Below the pieces are notes generated by a model. The model saw only the letters and a list, made by a program, of their open reading frames with translations, was not told the DNA's origin and ran no database searches. The position numbers were made by a program, and so were the translations under genes. A stretch of DNA of 64,000 nucleotides from Ailanthus altissimus (lineage: Eukaryota; Streptophyta; Magnoliopsida; Sapindales; Simaroubaceae), in NCBI GenBank assembly GCA_946807835.1, contig OX327699.1, positions 23,424,014 to 23,488,013 on the forward strand. The letters are read 5' to 3'. Positions 56,300 to 64,000 of the stretch are shown piece by piece (the first letter of the stretch is position 1; the number at the start of each line of letters is the position of its first letter).

Positions 56300-57374
56300 C
56301 ACAGATATTTTTTGTGTAACGAAAATTATAATTCACATCGTAAGTAAGAATATATAAGATTAACACACTAATAAAAGATAAAGAAAACAAATCAATCATA
56401 AGACACAAGATATACGTGGTTCGGCCCAAATTGCCTACATTCACGGAGGATCCATGATCCAGCTTCTTACTATTGAAATAGATCACAAAGTATATTCTTA
56501 CATCATCAATGATCCCACAAGATCACTTAGTATCTCTCATAGAGACTTCTAAGCATCTACCCTTGATCATTATGACTCCCTAAGACCTCTTCGTATCTCC
56601 TCATAAGAGATTTTTATAAGGAACACAAGAATAGCCCGAGCATCTAAGCCAAAAGGATCTATAATGTTTCTCTTTTATTCACTCAAAAAACCTAAAGAAG
56701 AAAACACCCACAAGGTTACACCCTAGTGCACCACGCACTTAGTGCCTATCTAACTCCTCTATTCTCTCTTATGATTACATCTTGAAACCTTAGATGCTTA
56801 ATCTTAAACAAGAGTTTATATAGGGTGTATTTTGTACCTACAAACTCTATTCATTGTTGGAGTAAGAGTCCACTTGTTTTGGAAGTTCAAAACTTAAAAT
56901 TCCGAGCCAAAACGGACTTTTTCACGCATTCTAGCGCTGCGGCGCTTGTCCCTGAGCCCTTCAGCACTGGCCCTTCTCGCGTCCAGCGCTGGGGCGCTGA
57001 GAACCCAACACTGTGGCGTTGGACCTTCTCGCGTCCAGCGCTGCGGCGCTGGTCTTCTATGTTGAGCACCGCGGCGCTGAAAGCTCCCCGCGATTTTTTT
57101 CTTTTTCTTCGCGTCTTTGAGTCCTGTTTCACTTTTCTTTTTGTATTCCACACGTCCTAGACTTCTTCATACGTATCCCATACGTTCTAGACTTCTTGTG
57201 ACTCTCCACTTTAATATTCATTTCAATTCTTATCCAACCAAAATTATTGAATCGTTAATTTTTTAATAAATTTATAACAATGTAAATTCAAATATCTACC
57301 ACCAATGTTAAAAAGCAGACTTTGAAATAATTTTAAACATAGAAACAATCGAGATATCTTTTATAATCCTAACA
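56300..57374 (-). mobile_element. Solo-type LTR related to the LTR at 45 kb
   Basis: It shares with 44974-45985 the block ATACGTGGTTCGGCCCAAAT, then CACGGAGGATCCATGATCC, the run TTGTTGGAGTAAGAGTCCAC and TTTTGGAAGT, the GCGCTG-rich patch (56930-57080) and GTGACTCTCCACTTTAATAT. It ends CCTAACA (57374), like the other LTR. No primer site or internal region adjoins it, hence probably a solo LTR. The left limit is uncertain by about 100 bases. The orientation is inferred from the 45 kb copy. Confidence 0.65.
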
Positions 57375-58949
57375 AGTGTATAAAATTTTCTCGCATTATT
57401 TTTTCAACAAGACAAAATGTCAAAGTTTTTTTTAAAAGAAAATTACAATAATTTATTTTTTTACGCACCACTTAAAAGAGAAGAGGTCAAACCCAAATAA
57501 AAATACTAGACTGTGGGGGGCTCAATCCGATGCTCACAAAATGTCAAAGTTAGCCTATGATTTTAAAAGCTCTTCTGTCACTCTCACAGTTCTGCTTTCT
57601 ATTAAAGTCGCCTTGATAATTAATAGAACAACTTAATGATACACCAACCAAACTCTGAGTTTTCCGTACTCACTTATTAAATTAGAAAAAAAAAAAGCTT
57701 ATGTGTCCTAACAATAAAATTGATCATAATTAAGAACATTGACTCTACGGAAACAATTAGCGTCGGGAGACTGATTCAATAGCCCTCGTGACAGACAGTA
57801 CAAACCCAAATTTTCCTTGGTAGCAATGAAGTCAACTAATACACCCAAATATAATTTTATTTTTATTCTATTCATTCATATGCAAATAAAAAATTATATA
57901 TATATATATAAACACAAAGAATTAAGGAATTTTTCGTAATTAATTTTTTACTTTTATAAATTTTCTTCTTTAACCACCTTCCAATTAACTAATATTTATT
58001 AGTCAAAAACACAAAAATTGGATAATCATATTCTAACCCCAATTTTCTTTTTCTAAAAAAATATATCCACACTCCCTTTCTCTCTTTAAAATTAATGATC
58101 TCTCTCAATAAAAATCTGGCTAAAGTGAGAATTTGAAAGCCAACATAGTATAAATCAAGCTTTGTACAATATATTCATTACTTAAAAATTTGAAAATAAT
58201 TAATTTTTTTATAAGTTTTTTTTTAATTTTTAAAAAAATTGATTTGTATTAAAAATGACTCCGAACTTAAATTTGGGGATAGAAATATGTGAAATAAATA
58301 AATTATACGTTAAAAATAAGTTGAAACAGTGAAAAAGTGTGCAAATTTGGCTAAAAATAATCTTTTTTTGTGAGAAACCCAAACATAGATGGCGTTCGAC
58401 CTTCGTCTGTGTTCTAATAGTTTTATGGGGTGTTTCATGAAACAATCCTGGGAAATCCTCTCGTATGGATGCTGCTTCGCAGACTGAGGGTTTGTAAAGT
58501 GCATCTCGCATGAACACCCACGTTTTGTAAGACGCAAAACGCCCCCACAAAATCCCCTCGCATGGGTGCTTTTGTAGACCGGCAATTCACAATATGGCAA
58601 TCTACACCCCACAAGATGCATCCACAAGATGTCGTGTGGCATGCACAGTGAAATCTTTATTTTTATTTCAAAATAGGAAAAAAGTTATAAAGTTTTAAAA
58701 ATATTATATAGTAATTAAGTTAATAATTGATTAATTATATAAATTAAATTAAATTTATATTTAAAAACTAGTTAATTATTAATTTTTAAAAATGATATAA
58801 TAATGTATGTTAGTTAATTTAATATGTATCTTTATTATTTATAAATAATTATTTTAATTGTACTTTTATAAGAAAAAAATATCGTCACAAAATGATATAA
58901 AATTTCTGAAATTGAATTGTTATGCATATCGATTACATTTTATGTGAAG
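57375..58949. other. Spacer with a dispersed repeat and an odd GC-richer patch
   Basis: TTTTTTTACGCACCACTTAA near 57460 matches the repeat at 40.82 kb. Bases 58380-58650 are richer in G and C than their surroundings, with CCTCTCGTATGGATGC and CCCCTCGCATGGGTGC as internal near-repeats. The minus strand is open for over 100 codons there, but no domain is recognised. Confidence 0.4.
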
Positions 58950-59510
58950 ATATGAGCTCTAAATGCTATAAGAGAAAAACTGATTCCTAATCAGACAGAG
59001 TTGTTTAGGCTAATTTGTATTGAGTATATTTTGGATATGCCAAATATTTATTTATTTGATATTTTGATGCATGGGATATTAATACGTGAGGTTTTGACCT
59101 CCAATTTATATGAGGAGATATAGTTTCACATTGGCAAAAAGTGCATTCGATTTATCCGTAAGGAATTTGTATTAATTATTGGGCTGAAATTGAGAGATTA
59201 CCTGCCCACCTAGAAGCTAAATAGAAAATTGGGTAATTGATTGTAGTAAAAGTTCTTTTTGGGCTGAAGAAAGCTGACTTACACCTTTTGTTGATTTTTG
59301 GTATGCATGTATTGACTTATCAAAATTAAACAATGAACGAGCAATGAAGTTGAGTTTATTCTATTTTGTTATTTATATTTTGATCCCGCACGATGAATGT
59401 AATGGGATTCAAAATTTTATTTTAAACCTAGTAGATGATTTTGATGAGTTCAATAAGTATTCATAAGGTAACATTACATAGAGTGTATTTTATGGCTCAC
59501 TCAGTAAGAC
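58950..59510 (+). pseudogene. DUF1985-domain remnant (transposon-associated)
   Basis: On the + strand, broken frames give YILDMPNIYLFDILMHGILI, then FHIGKKCIRFIRKEFVLIIG, then LVDDFDEFNKYS and FYGSLSKTAF. These match in order the plant DUF1985 pattern (LREFALVTGL-like block, then LVDDLDAFNSYPWG-like block) that I recall from proteins linked to Ulp1-type proteases carried by MULEs. Several frameshifts and stops are present. No protease domain is seen here. Confidence 0.6.
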
Positions 59511-59639
59511 CGCATTTTAGAAGTTGACAAAAAGAAAATCAGAGTCTACAGAGAGTGGGATGGAAAAGTATAATGTGTATGAATTTATGTACGCGTTTTA
59601 GATAATTATTTTTTATTTTATTTTTTTTCTTATCTCTAC

Positions 59640-61200
59640 AATATTTTATATTTTGTGATCAAATTGTCTTTCAAGTATAGATGCATACCCTATGATATGT
59701 ATTAAAAAATATCTCTCAAATGATCTTCTCGATATTAGCATGTTTATCATATATAAATACAAGATTCTCAAGACCACGAATGACTCCTCAAAGTTTGCCT
59801 TAAACCATGACTAGGAAGCATTGTTTTTTGAATCTGTAATACTCCATACCAGTGAAAAGTTTGATTGTTTATATTCTTACAAACTGCTACAAACATTGTA
59901 CCAAGGTACACACATTTCAAAAATGTACCATCAGCTATAATAATTGGCCAGATGAATGGCTGAAATCCTCTAATACATGGTTCAAGTGCCATAAAAAAAA
60001 TATTTAAAATGCTTGTAGTTGTCAATTTCTAAACGAGTAAGTGTACCCGAGTTCTATTGTTTCAACACATAGCAGTATACAATAAGTAATCTAAACAAAG
60101 ACACTTAAGTACCTTGTATCAACCTCAATGCATGCTCTTTAACTCATCAAATTGTGGGATAAGTTATCTCTACACTAAATTTCTCATGTATGTTTGCTTG
60201 GATTTGTAAGGCCGACTCACAGATACAAACTTATTCTTTATAAATTTGTCAATAATCTAACTCTTCATTTGTTGATGATCATCACGCAATTGGCTAACTA
60301 GCATATATGATCTATATCAATTCTACATATGGTGACATGCTTCTTTGCATCCTTCAACACTATACATAATTGCTATTTGCATATATTATCATCACTTTTT
60401 GCCTTAAAATGATCTTTAGTTGACCTTAGGCTCTGAAATTCCAATTACCCTTAAATGCTAACACATTGAGTCTAGTGAAGTTCATCATTCTTAGTAAACA
60501 ACTTTCCCATAAATATATACCAAATTATATTACATGAGATATTATCGGATAGGCACAAGTCCGATGGTGGTATTGAAAGAATAAACACAAAAGGATTTTC
60601 AACTTCACAATAACATCTTATTCTATTTTCAACATTAAAAGAGCTCGTTGAAATATCACAACATTGGCCTTTCGGTAAATCATTCAAACCAGCACATTTT
60701 TTTTGTATTACCAACATTTTCAATACCATCGACATCCACACCCATCTCACTATCATAGTGCATATAAGTTGGGTCTTTGTTGAACTTTATACGGGAAAAA
60801 TAATGATACTAATCCATTTTATTTATAGAAATCACAATTATTGGTATTGTTAGGGTTATGTGGCTTACTTAGTTGCCACTGCTTACCAACATAAAATAAG
60901 TATAATTGGGTGGTGGAGTTTGAATGGGGGGCTATGTTTCATTTTCACACATAGGAGCTCTAGGATCAACTATTGCATATAGATGACATAAACATAACGA
61001 TCTTCTATTGTTCCCCCCTAAAATTGGATATCGTTATCATTTCTAATGTCAATCAAGTTTAACTTATACCTCGTTGCATAAATTTTAATTTTTAGAGTCA
61101 CCTTATACTCCACATTATCAACTCCAATGGCACAGCATATTATTAAAAGATCTTCATATTTAACATCTTTAAGAACTAAAATCCCAAAATTATTATGTCA
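59640..61200 (-). mobile_element. MULE (MuDR-type) transposase remnant
   Basis: Read on the minus strand, an N-terminal piece (about 61190-61010: VEYKVTLKIKIYATRY and IRNDNDIQF) resembles the PB1-like start of plant MULE proteins. GKLFTKNDELH (about 60475) is the entry to the MuDR DNA-binding part. FMALEPCIRGFQPFIWPIII, then ADGTFLKCVYLGTMFVAVCK (about 59990-59880), carries the first catalytic Asp of the DDE core. LVFIYDKHANIEKII (about 59715) matches the second block. Stops and frameshifts interrupt every segment, so it is dead. Terminal inverted repeats were not found. Confidence 0.75.
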
Positions 61201-61239
61201 ACATAACTATCTTCTATTAGCGAATCTTAGGCATGTGTA

Positions 61240-63235
61240 GGTGTATGCATGCGTAATTGTGTCTATTACCTAACGCAGCGAAAATATATAAATTTTTTAA
61301 TAAATACAATAAATAAATATATTAATCACATTAATATAATAAAAGACTTAAAGAACTCACCAAAACGTGTAATGTTATACACGTATTTTTTTTGGAGTTC
61401 GCATGGAGATCAACTTGTGTGTAGTTCTAGTCACCAACACGATAGGCTTGGTGAGCTAGAACAACAGCTCTGTATTTAGCCTGGGATTAACTCTTAATCC
61501 TTAAAATGGATGAGAGTGTGTTTATATCCTTTTTTCCAAAAGGATAAGAAATAAAGAGTTTGAAGCAATTCAAAATTGCTCCAATTGGAAGTATAGAAAA
61601 AAATGAAATAATTTCATTTTCTCTTCTATTCTTTTTCTTTTTCTTTTCCTCATCTTCCTTTCTCCTCCATTTCTTTCTCTTTCTCTCTGCCGATTTTGGC
61701 CAAATCTCATTCTCTCTTTCTTTCTTTTTATATATATATATAATATAAATAATAATAATATAATATATATAATAATATAAAAAGAAAAATATTTTAATTA
61801 TTTAACTATTAAATAATCAAAGTAAAAAATGATCATTTTGCCCCTCATAAATAATTACTAAGTTTACTCTTTAGTGGGTTCCACCAAATTTCACACTTGG
61901 GTAACTCAACTGAGGGTCCACAATATGCTACATATTATTATACAAATAGTAAATAATAATTATTGACTAATTATTATATTTAACACTTAAATATAGACAT
62001 GCACGTATTCTCGTAGTAATGCTGAATATTGCTGGATTAAATAATTTAATTCGGTACACTGCCCTAATACACAATGAGTACACTCCATATCGTGGGACTC
62101 CTAGGTCATACGCCCAATTTGTCAAATGAAATTATTCCATAAGTCCGTGAGCTATGTCCCACGCACACGTCACGGATATACAAATTAATGCGTTGAACCA
62201 TACAAGCTGAGGTTACAACGCATACGTATAGTCCTTCCGTCATGATATCCTGGATGTGCAGGGATATAGATTATCACCGTCAAATCCTCATGTGTTCATC
62301 CATGTCTTATCTCCAGACTTTTATCTCAATAAACATTATGCGCAAACTCCTTTACCATATTGTTCAACCCTAGCAAAACTCTTTCCCGAGATAATTGCTT
62401 GTGGCCACAAGACTTTCCGATATATAGTCTTAAAGCATCTGGATATCAAACTTCCTATGTGAGCTGATGGATCCCATATTTGTACGCACCGAACTCCATA
62501 AGCATCGGACTATACTCAGCAACACCCAGCGGTCACACCATGAAAGGTCTGTGATATGTGTGGAACCAAAGTATGGTTGATCACTTACAATCCCACTGTG
62601 GCACTTAGGTCAAAGGACCACGTATACTACTCAACTCGAGAGGACCCTCCGTTGACGACTTACATTGAATGTCTATCAGAGGCTCTCATGAGTCTGTCCC
62701 ATATCCAGTCCTAACTGGATACCCATATGTCATTACGAGCTCCAAGCTCACAGTCTGTTAGGAACGATCATCCATACCCTATAGGTATGACATATGCTGA
62801 TCTATATTAAAAATATCCACCGACAGACCCGCATCGACAGAAATAGATCAGGGATAATTATTCGAGAATATACTTACGCAACTTGTATTTTCTAGCACCT
62901 GATTGTAACTCTTGCAATTATATAGTTACTAGTATATTCCCATGTCTATGTCCCATTACAGACAATGCTCCAACTCTTGAATCTGGTGAGTATTATAACC
63001 AACTAACACTTAACTGTGCTAACATTTAAAAATTATATGTCTCAGTATGGCTAACTATGAGCCCTTATCTAAACTCATTAGATCTGATTCGAACTCCTTC
63101 AGATCTACAATGTCTGTAACGTTACATGCATAATACCATATAAATAGGTATTAGCGATTTAATGAGAATGTACACTTGTATAAGTACACAAGTATATATA
63201 CATTCAGGGATGGCACGTAAGCACCGACCCTAACA
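61240..63235 (-). mobile_element. Large LTR (about 2 kb), probably solo
   Basis: The right edge on the minus strand is TGTTAGGGTCGGTGCTTACG (63235); the left part contains CCTAACGCAGCG, a phrase I associate with plant LTR ends. Between them is about 2 kb of non-coding sequence, less AT-rich from 62.0 to 63.2 kb, with (TA)n near 61730-61790. No primer site, gag or pol lies next to it in this window. The left limit is uncertain (61232-61260) and no clean 5-bp target duplication was found. Confidence 0.5.
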
Positions 63236-64000
63236 TCTTCTCCGTCATTAAAGCTCTCATATCTTCTCTCAAAATAAACAATGATTAACTCATACTCCAT
63301 TAGACCTAAACAAAAAAGAAATTACTAAAAGTCCATTTAAATTATTCAGACAATATGATTCGAGAAAAGACAACAAAATTGCAAGTTTGGATGTGAGACA
63401 CATAAGACGCTCCCAAATGGTCGTGTCACGAGCTAATTCCTGCGAATATGCCCCGTGAAACAATTCGTGAGCACTCCAGATTATCTTAGATCTTTCTCCC
63501 CCATCTCATTCCTCTCCTATTTACCTCATTTCTCTATAAAATTTCGCCACTATACACTTGGACTATATTTTGATATATACATTTTGAAATAAGTATAACT
63601 TTAAACAAATCTATCATTTCGACTTATATATATATTTATATGATAAAATATAGAATATTTGATTGTAAAAATATGTCTTACCTTTATAGATGTTTTACAA
63701 CTTCAAATCTATGTATTCTAAATGGTGAGTGCATTTTTTTAGATAGATGTACTCAAATCTAGTTTGGTTTTGTGTTTTTGGTGTTCAAATGCTTTATTTT
63801 TCACTATATTATGTATACGAGGTAAATATGTGCATTTAGTATTATTTAGCTAATAAAACAATAAATAAAAGAAATACTCTTGTTAATAATATAACTAAAA
63901 AAGCTTGTTGTTTGAACTACAAAATTAACAAAAATAAAAAACGGTTGTTGTTGTCCATATAAATATGAAAAAAAATATACTATAAATTGAGAACAAACAA
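63236..64000. other. AT-rich spacer at the window edge
   Basis: No gene, RNA or clear element is recognised in the last 765 bases. Confidence 0.4.

Noticed and set aside
56825..57160. 111-codon open frame and antisense shadows
   Set aside because: Same GC-rich LTR patch in the related solo LTR.
58230..58642. Two overlapping minus-strand frames of over 100 codons
   Set aside because: The GC-richer patch has internal near-repeats, no domain is recognised, and it is probably a transposon end.

Overview
This 64 kb window is nuclear DNA from a flowering plant, very probably a eudicot. The genes carry many short introns with GT..AG borders, the spacers are AT-rich, and the protein families (ROP GTPase, BOI-type RING ligase, FREE1, EXL-like GDSL lipase) are plant-specific. 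The protein sequences remind me of Citrus and relatives, but I cannot prove a genus without a search.

The left 38.6 kb is gene-rich. In order: a type-I ROP/RAC small GTPase (1736-4201, +); a 22-exon VPS35B-like retromer gene (5273-11338, +) that keeps its exon structure but carries two stop-causing lesions and a perfect in-frame 51-bp duplication; a degenerate antisense Copia-like LTR element (12992-15487); a receptor-like cytoplasmic kinase with an N-terminal USP-like domain (16546-19819, +); a Lys/Glu-rich nuclear-type protein of unknown function (20317-22697, -) converging on it; a mitochondrial-type glutaredoxin/GST-fold protein like prostaglandin E synthase 2 (24518-26940, +); a BOI/SBP1-type RING E3 ligase (30300-31371, +); and FREE1/FYVE1 (34335-38560, +).

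The right 25 kb is mostly repeat. It holds one intact gene, an EXL-like GDSL esterase/lipase (52154-54192, +), with two decayed GDSL relics (a 3'-UTR-like piece near 43.1 kb and an exon-1 piece near 55.3 kb). Around it are LTR fragments sharing a conserved block, two hAT-type MITEs, a foldback MITE family with four members in the window, a CACTA terminus, a ~1 kb element with ~39-bp inverted repeats, a MULE transposase remnant next to a DUF1985 remnant, and a ~2 kb LTR.

VPS35 (retromer) and FREE1 (ESCRT) both act at late endosomes, but they lie 23 kb apart and plant genes are not organised in operons, so I attach no functional meaning to this. The strongest leads are the VPS35B-like lesions and the possible splice rescue of one of them, the decayed GDSL cluster, and the shared block in diverged LTRs. 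I found no convincing wholly new system. All exon borders come from reading frames, GT/AG sites and remembered family sequences, without alignments.
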